Shown here in pieces: positions 44,086 to 53,003 of a stretch of 64,000 nucleotides of DNA (the first letter of the stretch is position 1; the number at the start of each line of letters is the position of its first letter). The position numbers and the translations under genes are program-made. Source of the stretch: Anaerostipes rhamnosivorans (GTDB taxonomy: Bacteria; Bacillota; Clostridia; Lachnospirales; Lachnospiraceae); the NCBI RefSeq assembly GCF_005280655.1, contig NZ_CP040058.1:1271001-1335000 (forward strand). Reading direction: 5' to 3'. Under the pieces are notes generated by a model that was not told the origin of the DNA, searched no databases, and saw only the letters and a list, made by a program, of their open reading frames with translations.

Positions 44086-45423
44086 ATGAAAATACTTTTT
44101 ATTTCTCTTGGATGTGATAAAAACCTGGTGGACAGTGAAGTGATGCTGGGTCTTCTCACGGAGAGGGGATACACTTTGACCAACGATGAGGAAGAGGCTG
44201 ATATCATTGTCATCAATACCTGCTGCTTCATCCATGATGCCAAAGAAGAAAGCATCAACACGATTCTTGAGATGGCGGCCTATAAGGAGCAGAATCTAAA
44301 GGCCCTTGTGGTGGCGGGATGTCTGTCTGAGAGATACAAGGATGAAATTTTAGAGGAGATTCCTGAGATTGATGCTGTATTGGGGACTACCAGCTATGAC
44401 TCTATTGTTGAGGCGGTAGATGAAGCGCTTGCAGGCAATGGATATGTACATTACGAGAGCATCGACTATCTGCCGGATAATTCCGGACACCATCGTGTGG
44501 TCACGACGGGCAGCCATATGGCTTATTTAAAGATCGCTGAGGGATGCGATAAGAGATGTAGTTACTGTATCATCCCAAAGATCCGGGGAAGATTTCGGAG
44601 CGTCCCGATGGAAGAACTTTTAAAGAGCGCCAGGGAGCTGGCAGCCTCAGGAGTTACAGAGCTGGTTTTAGTAGCTCAGGAGACAACTCTGTATGGAAAG
44701 GACCTTACGGGCAAAAAGGAGCTTCCTACACTGCTCAGGGAACTGTGCAAGGTGGAAGGAATCCAGTGGATCCGTCTGCTGTACTGTTATCCAGAGGAGA
44801 TTACGGATGAACTGATTAAGACCATAAAGGAAGAAGAAAAGGTTGTTCATTATATTGACATGCCGATCCAGCACTGCAGTGACGGCATTTTGAGAAGGAT
44901 GGGCCGCAGGACTTCCAAGGCGGATATAGAATTCATCATTGCAAAGCTCCGCAGAGAAATTCCGGATATGGCCATCCGTACAACGCTGATCACTGGATTC
45001 CCGGGTGAGACGGAGGAACAGCACCAGGAGCTGGTAGACTTCATAAGCAGACAGAGATTTGAACGTCTGGGCGTATTCACCTACTCCCCGGAAGAAGACA
45101 CGAAAGCGGCAGAATTTGAGGGACAGATCGAAGAAGAGGTGAAGGAAGCCAGAAGGGATGAACTGATGGCTCTGCAGCAGCAGATTTCCCGTGAGCATAC
45201 ACAACAGATGGTCGGAAAGACCATCCGGGTTTTGATCGAAGGATACCTGTTTGAGGATGACGTATATGTAGGCCGCAGCTACATGGACGCTCCGAAAGTG
45301 GACGGCTGTGTATTTGTGACATCGCCGGAGGAACTGTTGACCGGGGACTATGTATATGTAAAGATTACCAAAGGAAATGAGTACGATTTGATAGGAGAGA
45401 TGGACTATGAATTTACCAAATAA
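44086..45423 (+). CDS. rimO: Ribosomal protein S12 methylthiotransferase
   Basis: A 445-residue radical SAM enzyme that methylthiolates an Asp of ribosomal protein S12. The N-terminal domain has the three cluster cysteines (LGCDKNLVDSEVM, NTCCFIHDAKEES, VVAGCLSER). The radical SAM motif is CDKRCSYCIIP. A C-terminal TRAM domain is at about 380-445. The S12-type signature PRIRGRFRS-like (KIRGRFRSVPMEELL) separates RimO from MiaB. Its end overlaps pgsA by 17 bases. Confidence 0.96.
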   Translation: MKILFISLGCDKNLVDSEVMLGLLTERGYTLTNDEEEADIIVINTCCFIHDAKEESINTILEMAAYKEQNLKALVVAGCLSERYKDEILEEIPEIDAVLGTTSYDSIVEAVDEALAGNGYVHYESIDYLPDNSGHHRVVTTGSHMAYLKIAEGCDKRCSYCIIPKIRGRFRSVPMEELLKSARELAASGVTELVLVAQETTLYGKDLTGKKELPTLLRELCKVEGIQWIRLLYCYPEEITDELIKTIKEEEKVVHYIDMPIQHCSDGILRRMGRRTSKADIEFIIAKLRREIPDMAIRTTLITGFPGETEEQHQELVDFISRQRFERLGVFTYSPEEDTKAAEFEGQIEEEVKEARRDELMALQQQISREHTQQMVGKTIRVLIEGYLFEDDVYVGRSYMDAPKVDGCVFVTSPEELLTGDYVYVKITKGNEYDLIGEMDYEFTK

Positions 45424-45940
45424 ACTAACAATATTGAGAGTATTGATGATACCGGTTTTTATCTTTGTGCTGCTGGCCGAACCGTTTGGGGATATCAGTA
45501 AATGGATCGCTGTGCTGATCTTTATCATTGCCAGCCTCACTGATTTTCTGGACGGACACATTGCAAGAAAGTATAATCTCGTAACCAATTTTGGAAAGTT
45601 CATGGATCCCCTGGCAGATAAGCTGTTAGTCTGCTCTGCAATGATTGCCCTTGTGGGTATGAACCGCCTGGCTTCCTGGATCGCCATCATCATCATCGCC
45701 AGAGAGTTTATCATTAGCGGTTTTCGTCTGATCGCATCGGACAACGGAGTCGTCATCGCTGCCAGCTACTGGGGAAAATTTAAGACCAATTTCCAGATGT
45801 TTATGATCATTATGCTGATCATCGATTTAGGAACAGGCACAGCAGTGATCATTGAAAATATTTTGGTATACATTTCGCTTGTGTTGACCATCATATCATT
45901 GTTAGATTATTTAATTAAAAATAAGAATGTCCTGAAATAG
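45407..45940 (+). CDS. pgsA: CDP-diacylglycerol--glycerol-3-phosphate 3-phosphatidyltransferase
   Basis: A 177-residue membrane enzyme that makes phosphatidylglycerol phosphate. The CDP-alcohol phosphotransferase motif DFLDGHIARKYNLVTNFGKF followed by MDPLADK provides the D-x2-DG-x2-AR-x8-G-x3-D-x3-D pattern. There are about five hydrophobic segments. The start overlaps the end of rimO by 17 bases and has GGAGAG upstream, suggesting translational coupling. cinA starts 13 bases downstream, an order seen in many Firmicutes ahead of recA. Confidence 0.95.
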   Translation: MNLPNKLTILRVLMIPVFIFVLLAEPFGDISKWIAVLIFIIASLTDFLDGHIARKYNLVTNFGKFMDPLADKLLVCSAMIALVGMNRLASWIAIIIIAREFIISGFRLIASDNGVVIAASYWGKFKTNFQMFMIIMLIIDLGTGTAVIIENILVYISLVLTIISLLDYLIKNKNVLK

Positions 45941-45952
45941 AAGGAGACCATT

Positions 45953-47191
45953 ATGACAGCAGAAATTATTTGTGTGGGAACAGAAATATTACTGGGCAAC
46001 ATTGTTAACACCAATGCTGCCTACCTGTCAGAACGCTTAGCCGCCCTCGGTATAAGCGTTTTTTTTGAAACCACTGTGGGAGATAACCCGGAGCGTGTGG
46101 AGGAAGTGATAAAGACAGGTATGAAACGGTCAGATATCCTGATCTTGTCCGGGGGGCTTGGACCGACGAAGGATGACCTGACAAAAGAGATCGCGGCTAA
46201 GGCATGTGGACAGAAGCTTGTGGAGGACGCAGAGGCAAAAGAGAGGCTGACGTCATATTTTACAAGTATCAAACGTCCTATGACAGACAATAACTTAAAA
46301 CAGGCCATGGTGCCGGAAGACTGCACCGTACTGTATAATGGCAACGGTACTGCGCCGGGTATGGTAATCAACGGACCGGAGGGAAGAAAAGTCGTTCTTC
46401 TGCCAGGGCCGCCCAGTGAGTTGATCCCGATGTTCCATGAACAGGTAGAGCCGATCCTTTCTAAACTTCAACCGGGAATTTTATATTCCAAAGTCGTAAA
46501 GATTGACTGCCTGGGAGAAAGCTATGTGGAAACCCAGATCATGGATTTGATCGATGAGCAGAGCAATCCCACAGTAGCTCCGTATGCAAAACTCGGGGAG
46601 GTCCATTTGAGAGTCACAGCCAAGGCAGACACGGAAGAGGAAGCAAAGGAACTGGTTATGCCTATGGTCGAGGAACTGAGGTCCAGGTTCGGCAATAAGA
46701 TTTATACCATCGAGGAAGAGGAGACTCTGGAGGAAGTGGTGGTAAAGATGCTGAAACAGAAGAAGGAGACCATAGCGGCAGCTGAATCCTGTACCGGAGG
46801 ACTTTTGGCGGCAAGACTTATCAATGTTCCCGGCGCTTCAAATGTACTGAATGAAAGCTTTATCACGTATTCTAATGAAGCGAAGATGAAGTATCTTAGT
46901 GTAAAAGAAGAGACACTGAAAGAGCACGGGGCTGTCTCAGAGGAAACCGCCAGGGAGATGGCAGAAGGTGTCTTAAAGACCTCAGGTGCGGACATCGGCG
47001 TCGGTATCACAGGGCTTGCCGGACCGGGCGGAGAGACCGGAACGAAAAAACCAGGGTTGGTATATATCGGTGTATGCCGCGGAGGCCATACAGAGGTGAA
47101 AAAGTATGATCTCAAGGGAAACCGTGAAAAGATTAGGGAAGTTTCCGTATGCCGGGCACTGACAATGATAAGGAAAGCTTTGGCGGACTGA
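45953..47191 (+). CDS. cinA: CinA family protein, nicotinamide-nucleotide amidase
   Basis: A 412-residue two-domain protein. The N-terminal MoaB-like domain (about 1-165) has GTEILLGNIVNTNAAYLSE and SGGLGPTKDDLTKE; the C-terminal CinA domain (about 255-410) has AAAESCTGGLLAARL and GITGLAGPGGETGTKKPG, with the Ser, Thr and Lys expected in the deamidase site. The family recycles NMN and is linked to competence in naturally transformable species. It sits directly before recA, the classical arrangement. Confidence 0.95.
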   Translation: MTAEIICVGTEILLGNIVNTNAAYLSERLAALGISVFFETTVGDNPERVEEVIKTGMKRSDILILSGGLGPTKDDLTKEIAAKACGQKLVEDAEAKERLTSYFTSIKRPMTDNNLKQAMVPEDCTVLYNGNGTAPGMVINGPEGRKVVLLPGPPSELIPMFHEQVEPILSKLQPGILYSKVVKIDCLGESYVETQIMDLIDEQSNPTVAPYAKLGEVHLRVTAKADTEEEAKELVMPMVEELRSRFGNKIYTIEEEETLEEVVVKMLKQKKETIAAAESCTGGLLAARLINVPGASNVLNESFITYSNEAKMKYLSVKEETLKEHGAVSEETAREMAEGVLKTSGADIGVGITGLAGPGGETGTKKPGLVYIGVCRGGHTEVKKYDLKGNREKIREVSVCRALTMIRKALAD

Positions 47192-47238
47192 TTGAAGAAT
47201 ATGTAAATATATGTTAAACTAAAAGAGGAAGACAAGTA

Positions 47239-47289
47239 CGAACAAATATTCGACGAACACTTGTTTTTCTCTTTGTGCTATGATATAAT
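47239..47289 (+). promoter_or_regulatory. recA promoter with two probable LexA boxes
   Basis: TTGTTT (47261-47266) and TATAAT (47284-47289) are 17 bases apart. CGAACAAATATTCG (47239-47252) and CGAACACTTGTTTT (47254-47267) each match the Gram-positive SOS box CGAAC-x4-GTTCG with one to three differences. The second overlaps the -35, so LexA binding would block the promoter. Confidence 0.75.
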
Positions 47290-47327
47290 CAAAACCAGTT
47301 CATAATAAGATTAAAGGAGAATACAGG

Positions 47328-48374
47328 ATGCAACAGACAGAGAAGTTAAAAGCATTGGATGCAGCTCTTACCAAGATAGAAAAAGATTACGGCAAGGGAG
47401 CCGTTATGAAGCTTGGAGAATACCAGGCAGATATGAGCATTGAGACGACACCGACAGGTTCCCTGAGTCTGGACATCGCCCTCGGCGTTGGAGGGATCCC
47501 GAAGGGAAGAGTGATCGAGATCTATGGTCCGGAGTCCAGCGGTAAGACAACTGTGGCATTACATATGGTAGCAGAGGTACAGAAGAGGGGCGGCATTGCA
47601 GGGTTTATCGATGCGGAGCATGCCCTGGATCCTGTCTATGCGCAGAATATCGGAGTGGATGTGGACAACCTCTACATCTCCCAGCCGGATACAGGAGAGC
47701 AGGGGCTGGAGATCACGGAGACCATGGTGCGTTCCGGCGCTGTGGATATCATCATCGTGGATTCCGTTGCCGCTTTGGTTCCGAAGGCAGAGATCGACGG
47801 AGACATGGGAGATTCCCATGTTGGTCTTCAGGCAAGGCTCATGTCACAGGCTCTGAGAAAGCTGACAGCCATCATCAGCAAGTCCAACTGTACCGTGATC
47901 TTCATCAACCAGCTGAGGGAAAAGGTAGGAGTCATGTTCGGGAATCCGGAGACAACTACCGGAGGGCGCGCCCTTAAGTTCTATTCTTCCATCCGCCTGG
48001 ATGTGCGAAGGATCGAGACGCTGAAGCAGGCAGGAGATATGGTCGGGAACCGTACCAGGATTAAGGTCGTCAAGAACAAAGTGGCACCTCCATTCAAGCA
48101 GGCAGAGTTTGATATTATGTTCGGGGAAGGAATCTCCAAAGTGGGAGATATCCTGGATCTGGCAGCCGGAGTGGATGTCATCAAGAAGAGCGGGGCCTGG
48201 TATGCATACCAGGGAGAGAAGATCGGACAGGGCAGAGAGAATGCCAAGACATATTTAAAAGAGCATCCGGAAGTGGCGCAGGAAGTGGAAGCTGCGGTCC
48301 GCAGGGAGTACGGTCTTGACGGAGGGGCAGAAGCCGCCCCGGAGGAGACACAGCCAGAAGAGCCACAGCAGTAA
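47328..48374 (+). CDS. recA: Recombinase RecA
   Basis: A 348-residue DNA strand-exchange protein and SOS coprotease. Walker [10 protein letters not shown] is near residues 66-74; [28 protein letters not shown] and the L2-loop region [30 protein letters not shown] (conserved in parts) are intact. The C-terminal tail is acidic (EEPQQ). AAAGGAGAA precedes the start. Its own SOS-type promoter lies in the 136-base gap after cinA, and recX follows at 9 bases. Confidence 0.98.
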   Translation: MQQTEKLKALDAALTKIEKDYGKGAVMKLGEYQADMSIETTPTGSLSLDIALGVGGIPKGRVIEIYGPESSGKTTVALHMVAEVQKRGGIAGFIDAEHALDPVYAQNIGVDVDNLYISQPDTGEQGLEITETMVRSGAVDIIIVDSVAALVPKAEIDGDMGDSHVGLQARLMSQALRKLTAIISKSNCTVIFINQLREKVGVMFGNPETTTGGRALKFYSSIRLDVRRIETLKQAGDMVGNRTRIKVVKNKVAPPFKQAEFDIMFGEGISKVGDILDLAAGVDVIKKSGAWYAYQGEKIGQGRENAKTYLKEHPEVAQEVEAAVRREYGLDGGAEAAPEETQPEEPQQ

Positions 48375-48383
48375 GCCACAGAT

Positions 48384-48986
48384 ATGAGAGTGACAATGCT
48401 GGAGCCAGTGGGCAGAAAACAGATCAGGCTTTATCTCGATGAGGAGCGTTATTGTCTCCTCTATACCGGGGAGGCCAGAAGACTTGGCCTTAAGGAGAAT
48501 ATGGAGCTTTCAGAAGTACAGAAGAACGAACTGGACAGCCTGCTGCTCCACCGGGCCAAGTTAAAGGCCATGAATCTGTTAAAGGTCTCCGACAGGACAA
48601 AAGAAGAGATACGCTCAAGGCTGAAATGCCTGGAGCTACCGGACACATGCATCGAGGGAGCAGTCTCTTATGTAGAAGGATATCATTATATTGACGATGA
48701 AGCCTATGTGAGACATTACATAGAGTTCAGGGGAGCCTCAAAGAGCCGTTTAAAGATCAAGCAGGAATTGTCCCAGAAGGGTATAAGCCCGGAGCTTTTT
48801 GAACGCATATGGGAGGAGTTTGATCTGTCGGAGGAAGATGTCCTAAGAGAGCAGATCAAAAAAAGGATCCGGCAAAAAGGTCCGGTAACAGAGGCAAATT
48901 TTCAAAAAACCCTAGCGTTTTTTGCCAGGAAAGGATTTCCATTTCATGAGATTTTAGAAAATCTTAAGGAATTTAAAGAGCAATAG
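48384..48986 (+). CDS. recX: Regulatory protein RecX
   Basis: A 200-residue RecX, which binds RecA filaments and limits their activity. Family repeats are visible: AMNLLKVSDRTKEEIRSRL, AVSYVEGYHYIDDEAYVRHY and FFARKGFPFHEILENLKEF. It follows recA by 9 bases and should be co-induced in the SOS response. The first ATG (48384) lacks a good ribosome binding site; the in-frame ATG at 48396 has GAGAG upstream and is an alternative start. Confidence 0.9.
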   Translation: MRVTMLEPVGRKQIRLYLDEERYCLLYTGEARRLGLKENMELSEVQKNELDSLLLHRAKLKAMNLLKVSDRTKEEIRSRLKCLELPDTCIEGAVSYVEGYHYIDDEAYVRHYIEFRGASKSRLKIKQELSQKGISPELFERIWEEFDLSEEDVLREQIKKRIRQKGPVTEANFQKTLAFFARKGFPFHEILENLKEFKEQ

Positions 48987-48988
48987 AG

Positions 48989-49016
48989 TTGATTTTTCTA
49001 AAAATCGGGATATAAT
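48989..49016 (+). promoter_or_regulatory. Sigma-A promoter upstream of the phospholipase C-like gene
   Basis: TTGATT at 48989-48994 and TATAAT at 49011-49016, spaced by 16 bases, about 46 bases before the start codon. Confidence 0.65.
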
Positions 49017-49062
49017 AAGATTAGAACCTGAGTTTACATGTCAAGTGTTTTAAGGAGATCGA

Positions 49063-49656
49063 ATGAGGAAAAAATCACACATTTCACTGGCTGGACAAAT
49101 TATGGACTCACTACAACTGGAAGAAGTATTTGACTATAAGTTACCGTTCTACATCGGAAGTATCTGGCCGGATTGCAGACCATCCTTTATAACAACGCCG
49201 CATACTTTTGATATCACGTATGATAAAATAGAGAATCAACTTGATGACTTTGTCGCAGACTATGATGCACTAAAAGGGATGAACATGCGGCGCTGTGCGA
49301 AGTTGGGAGTGATTATTCATTATATTGCTGACTATTTCACTTATCCCCACAACAGTTCTTATGAAGGTAATGTAAAGGATCACTGCATTTATGAGAGAGA
49401 TCTTAAGCATGAACTGAAAGAATATCTGTCCACGGAAGAAGCTATGGAGCGTAAGGACAAGATTGTCCCGCTGAATTCTACAAAAGGATTGTCTGAGTTT
49501 ATCAAGAATATCCACGCAGAATACATGCGCCGTGAACACAGCGTAGCAGACGATATCCAGTATATCGTGGAAGTATGCACCACAGTGGTAATGAGTATCT
49601 TAAATATCATTAAGATCAGCTTTGAGAATGTTGCTTTGAAAGTACAGTACGCATAA
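49063..49656 (+). CDS. Zinc-dependent phospholipase C family protein
   Basis: A 197-residue all-helical protein of the zinc-dependent phospholipase C/S1-P1 nuclease-like superfamily. Likely metal ligands are in KKSHISLA, GSIWPDCRPS and GVIIHYIADYFTYPHN (an H-x3-D pattern), followed by HDxxYE-like KDHCIYERDLKHEL. There is no signal peptide, unlike clostridial alpha-toxins, and it lacks their C2-like domain, so it is likely a cytoplasmic relative of unknown substrate. TTAAGGAGATCG precedes the start. A terminator and repeat B2 follow. Confidence 0.82.
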   Translation: MRKKSHISLAGQIMDSLQLEEVFDYKLPFYIGSIWPDCRPSFITTPHTFDITYDKIENQLDDFVADYDALKGMNMRRCAKLGVIIHYIADYFTYPHNSSYEGNVKDHCIYERDLKHELKEYLSTEEAMERKDKIVPLNSTKGLSEFIKNIHAEYMRREHSVADDIQYIVEVCTTVVMSILNIIKISFENVALKVQYA

Positions 49657-49671
49657 ATACAAGAGCCAATG

Positions 49672-49713
49672 CCGCAGGATAGCTTTTTATGGAAAGTTAT
49701 TCTGCGGTTTTTT
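49672..49713 (+). terminator. Intrinsic terminator after the phospholipase C-like gene
   Basis: CCGCAGGATAGCTTT pairs with AAAGTTATTCTGCGG (G-U pairs allowed), followed by TTTTTTG. It abuts repeat B2. Confidence 0.85.
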
Positions 49714-49889
49714 GTTCCATAGGAAAGTTCCTCGAACCTCCCTATGGAACAAAAAAGCCCTACGGGCATTATGCACACAAGTGCGTGAGGAAATTATTTG
49801 ACTACGTCAAATCGCATTTGGTGCGCAAAGCGGAGCAAGTCCCTCATGATTGAGGGATTTAGCGAGATGAAGCGGACTTGTCCGCTTTG
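49708..49889 (+). repeat. Structured intergenic repeat family B, copy 2
   Basis: Same architecture as copy 1 (4099-4266). Hairpin 1: TTTTTTGTTCCATAGG with CCTATGGAACAAAAAA, perfect 16 bp. Then GCCCTACGGGC. Hairpin 2: AAGTGCG (49779-49785) with CGCATTT (49813-49819), and inner ATTTGAC-TAC-GTCAAAT; these bases differ from copy 1 but still pair. Hairpin 3: CAAAGCGGAGCAAGTCC with GGACTTGTCCGCTTTG, containing CCCTCATGATTGAGGG, is nearly identical to copy 1. It fills most of the 283-base gap; the last 50 bases hold the leader of the dehydrogenase gene. Confidence 0.85.
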
Positions 49890-49939
49890 TTTACGCTAAA
49901 AAGGATATAAATATATTGTAGTAGAAAGGAGTATGTAAA

Positions 49940-50737
49940 ATGAGATTAAAGGATAAGGTAGTATTGATAACAGCATCCACAAGAGGAATCGGGCTGGCTG
50001 TCACAAAGGCGTGTGCTGAAGAAGGCGCTATCGTATATATGGCAGCAAGAAATCTGGAACGTGCTGGACAGAGAGCGGAGGAACTGAATGAGAAGGGTTT
50101 CAGGGTCAAGTATGTATATAATGATGCATATAAACCGGAAACTTATGTCAGCATGGTAGAAGAAGTGGTGGAAAAGGAGGGGCGTATCGATGTGCTCGTG
50201 AACAATTTTGGCACCTCAGATCCAAAAAAGGATCTGGATATCGGCCACACGGAATGTGAAGATTTTCTACAAATCGTCAATACAAATCTGACCAGTGTAT
50301 TCGCCTCATCCCAGGCAGCCATCCGGCATATGGAAGCCCAAGGCGGAGGTAGTATTATCAATATTTCTTCGGTGGGAGGATTGGTGCCGGATATCTCCCA
50401 GATCGCATACGGTACGAGCAAAGCAGCGATCAACTATATGACTAAACTAACTGCAGTCCAGGAGGCAAGGCATAACATAAGGTGCAATGCTGTGCTGCCG
50501 GGGATGACAGCTACTGATGCAGTCCAGGACAACTTAAGTGAAGAGTTCCGGGAATTCTTTTTAAAGCACACACCGATCCGAAGGATGGGAAAACCGGAGG
50601 AAATCGCGGCGGCTGTAGTCTATTTTGCGGGAGATGAGTCCGCTTATACTACAGGGCAGATCATGGATGTATCCGGCGGTTTTGGAAAAGCAACGCCTAT
50701 CTTCGGAGATATGGCAGAAATGAAGCAGAAGCGCTGA
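49940..50737 (+). CDS. 7alpha-hydroxysteroid dehydrogenase-like SDR oxidoreductase
   Basis: A 265-residue short-chain dehydrogenase. The cofactor loop is TASTRGIG, NNFGT replaces the usual NNAG, and the catalytic Ser and Tyr-x3-Lys are in NISSVGG and YGTSK. From memory of the clostridial 7alpha-hydroxysteroid dehydrogenases, the blocks LVNNFGTSDPKKDLD, ISSVGGLVPDISQIAYG, RCNAVLPGMTATDA and EFREFFLKHTPIRRMG are shared beyond general SDR motifs. It may therefore oxidise the 7alpha-hydroxyl of bile acids, but another alcohol substrate remains possible. The gene is transcribed alone, between repeat B2 and a bidirectional terminator, with GAAAGGAG before the start. Confidence 0.72.
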   Translation: MRLKDKVVLITASTRGIGLAVTKACAEEGAIVYMAARNLERAGQRAEELNEKGFRVKYVYNDAYKPETYVSMVEEVVEKEGRIDVLVNNFGTSDPKKDLDIGHTECEDFLQIVNTNLTSVFASSQAAIRHMEAQGGGSIINISSVGGLVPDISQIAYGTSKAAINYMTKLTAVQEARHNIRCNAVLPGMTATDAVQDNLSEEFREFFLKHTPIRRMGKPEEIAAAVVYFAGDESAYTTGQIMDVSGGFGKATPIFGDMAEMKQKR

Positions 50738-50782
50738 AAAACGAGCAGGCTCAAATTTCAATCATTTGAGCCTGCTCGTTTT
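50738..50782. terminator. Bidirectional intrinsic terminator
   Basis: AAAACGAGCAGGCTCAAAT pairs perfectly over 19 bp with its inverse at 50764-50782. It serves the convergent dehydrogenase and ABC-F genes. Confidence 0.93.
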
Positions 50783-50789
50783 CACTTAT

Positions 50790-52418
50790 TTATTGGTTTT
50801 CTTCGTCGTAATTGGCTACCTGGCGTTTTCTTGCAGATGCATTGCTCTCCAGATAATCATCGTAGGTTCCGAGGAAGTCGAACATACCGCTGTCTGTCAA
50901 CTCGATGATCCGGTTGGCAGTGGTCTGTACAAACTGATGATCCTGGGAACTGAACAGCAGTCCTCCGGTAAACTTGTGGAGGCCTTCATTCAGGGCAGTG
51001 ATAGATTCCATATCCAGATGGTTGGTCGGTTCATCTAAGATGAGGATGTTGGCCCCGCTGATCATAAGCTTAGACAGCATACAGCGGACTTTTTCTCCAC
51101 CGGACAAAACAGAAACTTTCTTTAAAGCTTCTTCACCGGAGAAGAGCATGCGTCCAAGGAAGCCCCGGACAAATGTGACATCCTTATCCTCAGAATACTG
51201 GCTGAGCCATTCTGCGATGGACATATCTTCGCTGAAATCCTTTGTATTGTCCTTTGGGAAATAGGACTGTGTGGTGGTGACACCCCATTTGTAGGTTCCC
51301 TCATCCGGTTCCATCTCACCGGAGATAATACGGAAAAATGTAGTGGTAGCCAGTGTATTCGGTCCCACAAAAGCGATTTTGTCTTCTGGATTCATGGTAA
51401 AGGAGACATTGTCAAGGACCTTCACTCCGTCAATGGTCTTGGAGAGACCTTCCACAGACAGGGCATCGTTTCCAATGTCTCGGATTGGTTTGAAGTTGAT
51501 ATAAGGATATTTTCTGCTGGAAGGTTTAATCTCATCCAGCTGTATCTTATCCAGCGCTTTTTTCCTTGATGTAGCCTGCTTAGACTTGGAAGCGTTTGCG
51601 CTGAACCGGGCGATAAAGTCCTGGAGTTCTTTGATCTTGTCTTCCTTTTTCTTGTTGGCATCCTTCATCTGCTTGGAGATCAGCTGGCTGGACTCGTACC
51701 AGAAGTCATAGTTTCCGGTGTAAAGCTGGATCTTAGCGTAGTCAATGTCAGCGATGTGGGTACATACCTTGTTTAAGAAATAACGGTCATGGGACACAAC
51801 GATGACTGTATTATCAAAGTCAATAAGGAAGTCTTCCAGCCAGCGGATGGCTTCCAGGTCCAAATGGTTGGTAGGCTCATCCAGGAGAAGAATGTCCGGA
51901 TTGCCGAACAATGCCTGGGCGAGAAGTACTTTGACCTTCTGAGATCCGTTCAGTTCTGACATTTTTGCATAGTGCAGGTCATTTTCAATTCCGAGGCCGT
52001 TTAATAAGGTTGCAGCGTCAGATTCTGCTTCCCAGCCGTTCATGTCAGCGAACTCAGCTTCCAGTTCGCTGGCCTTGATGCCGTCTTCTTCTGTAAAGTC
52101 TTCTTTTGCGTAGATCGCATCCTTTTCCTTCATGATCTCATAGAGACGGGTATTTCCCAGCATAACAGCGTCCAGCACTGTATATTCATCATACTGGTAG
52201 TGATCCTGCTTTAATACGGACAGGCGCTGACCATCTGTGATCGCCACTTCGCCCTGGGAAGGCTCCAATTCTCCGGATAAGATCTTTAAGAAGGTGGATT
52301 TACCTGCTCCGTTTGCGCCGATCAGGCCGTAGCAGTTTCCTTCTGTAAATTTGATGTTGACATCTTCAAATAATGCGCGTTTTCCAAGGCGCAGAGTAAC
52401 GTTGATTGCTTGTATCAT
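50790..52418 (-). CDS. ABC-F family ATPase with atypical second Walker A
   Basis: A 542-residue protein with two ATP-binding cassettes and no membrane segments, so an ABC-F (YbiT/YkpA-like) protein expected to act on ribosomes. Cassette 1 has Walker A GANGAGKST with K40, signature LNGSQKVKVLLAQ and Walker B ILLLDEPTNHLD. The linker (about 235-300) is Lys-rich. Cassette 2 has signature LSGGEKVRCML and ILILDEPTNHLD, but its Walker A reads GPNTLATTT, with T358 where Lys is expected. The frame is intact. ATP binding at site 2 may be altered, or this may be a trait of the subfamily. Members differ in role (antibiotic protection or translation factor); none is assigned. Confidence 0.9.
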   Translation of the reverse strand: MIQAINVTLRLGKRALFEDVNIKFTEGNCYGLIGANGAGKSTFLKILSGELEPSQGEVAITDGQRLSVLKQDHYQYDEYTVLDAVMLGNTRLYEIMKEKDAIYAKEDFTEEDGIKASELEAEFADMNGWEAESDAATLLNGLGIENDLHYAKMSELNGSQKVKVLLAQALFGNPDILLLDEPTNHLDLEAIRWLEDFLIDFDNTVIVVSHDRYFLNKVCTHIADIDYAKIQLYTGNYDFWYESSQLISKQMKDANKKKEDKIKELQDFIARFSANASKSKQATSRKKALDKIQLDEIKPSSRKYPYINFKPIRDIGNDALSVEGLSKTIDGVKVLDNVSFTMNPEDKIAFVGPNTLATTTFFRIISGEMEPDEGTYKWGVTTTQSYFPKDNTKDFSEDMSIAEWLSQYSEDKDVTFVRGFLGRMLFSGEEALKKVSVLSGGEKVRCMLSKLMISGANILILDEPTNHLDMESITALNEGLHKFTGGLLFSSQDHQFVQTTANRIIELTDSGMFDFLGTYDDYLESNASARKRQVANYDEENQ

Positions 52419-52538
52419 GTAAATAAAACCTTTCTTATTTAAATTTCGTTTGGGATCGTCTTTTTTCTATTTTACAGGAAAGTGAAACTTTTTCAAGTGA
52501 TATTTCTTTGTAACCGTAAAATGTGCAAGGAAAAATAC

Positions 52539-52567
52539 TTGACAAACAGGCTGATATCCGATAAACT
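52539..52567 (+). promoter_or_regulatory. Sigma-A promoter for ylxM-ffh-rpsP-khpA
   Basis: TTGACA at 52539-52544 and TAAACT at 52562-52567 with 17 bases between. Its position rules out a longer ylxM frame from 52482. Confidence 0.75.
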
Positions 52568-52607
52568 GAATCACGGTAAAGGAAAAATACTTTACAGGAG
52601 ATGTGAC

Positions 52608-52964
52608 ATGGAATGGATTGTAGAACAGACGCTCCTATATGATTTTTACGGAGAGCTTCTGACTGAGCACCAAAAAGAAATATACGAAGACCATGTACTG
52701 AACGATTTGTCTCCCAGCGAGATTGCCGGAGAACACGGCATCACGAGACAGGCTGCCTATGACATGATCAGGCGCTGTAACAAGATCCTCGCTGGATATG
52801 AGAAGAAGCTGCACCTTGTGGAAAAGTTTTTGAGGACGAAAGAAAAGGTAACAGAGATTCATCTTCTGGCCAAAAGCATTTTACATGCGGATGATCAGGA
52901 GGAGATCAAGATAGAGATCAGAAAGATTGAGCAGGTATCCAACGGGATTCTGGAAGATTTGTAA
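52608..52964 (+). CDS. ylxM: YlxM/p13-like DNA-binding protein
   Basis: A 118-residue helix-turn-helix protein (UPF0122 family) that usually precedes ffh and is thought to modulate the signal recognition particle pathway. LLYDFYGELLTEHQKEIYE and SEIAGEHGITRQAAYDMIRRC resemble sigma-70 region 4. The ATG at 52608 has AGGAG 8 bases upstream and lies after the promoter. ffh starts 39 bases downstream. Confidence 0.92.
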   Translation: MEWIVEQTLLYDFYGELLTEHQKEIYEDHVLNDLSPSEIAGEHGITRQAAYDMIRRCNKILAGYEKKLHLVEKFLRTKEKVTEIHLLAKSILHADDQEEIKIEIRKIEQVSNGILEDL

Positions 52965-53003
52965 CAGGTCGCCGGCATCTGCGGCGGATTCAGGAGGATG
53001 TTT

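Noticed and set aside
44668..45756. Long 362-codon minus-strand open frame opposite rimO and pgsA.
   Set aside because: Both strands cannot be real here; rimO and pgsA have full family motifs, while the antisense frame has none and no ribosome binding site.
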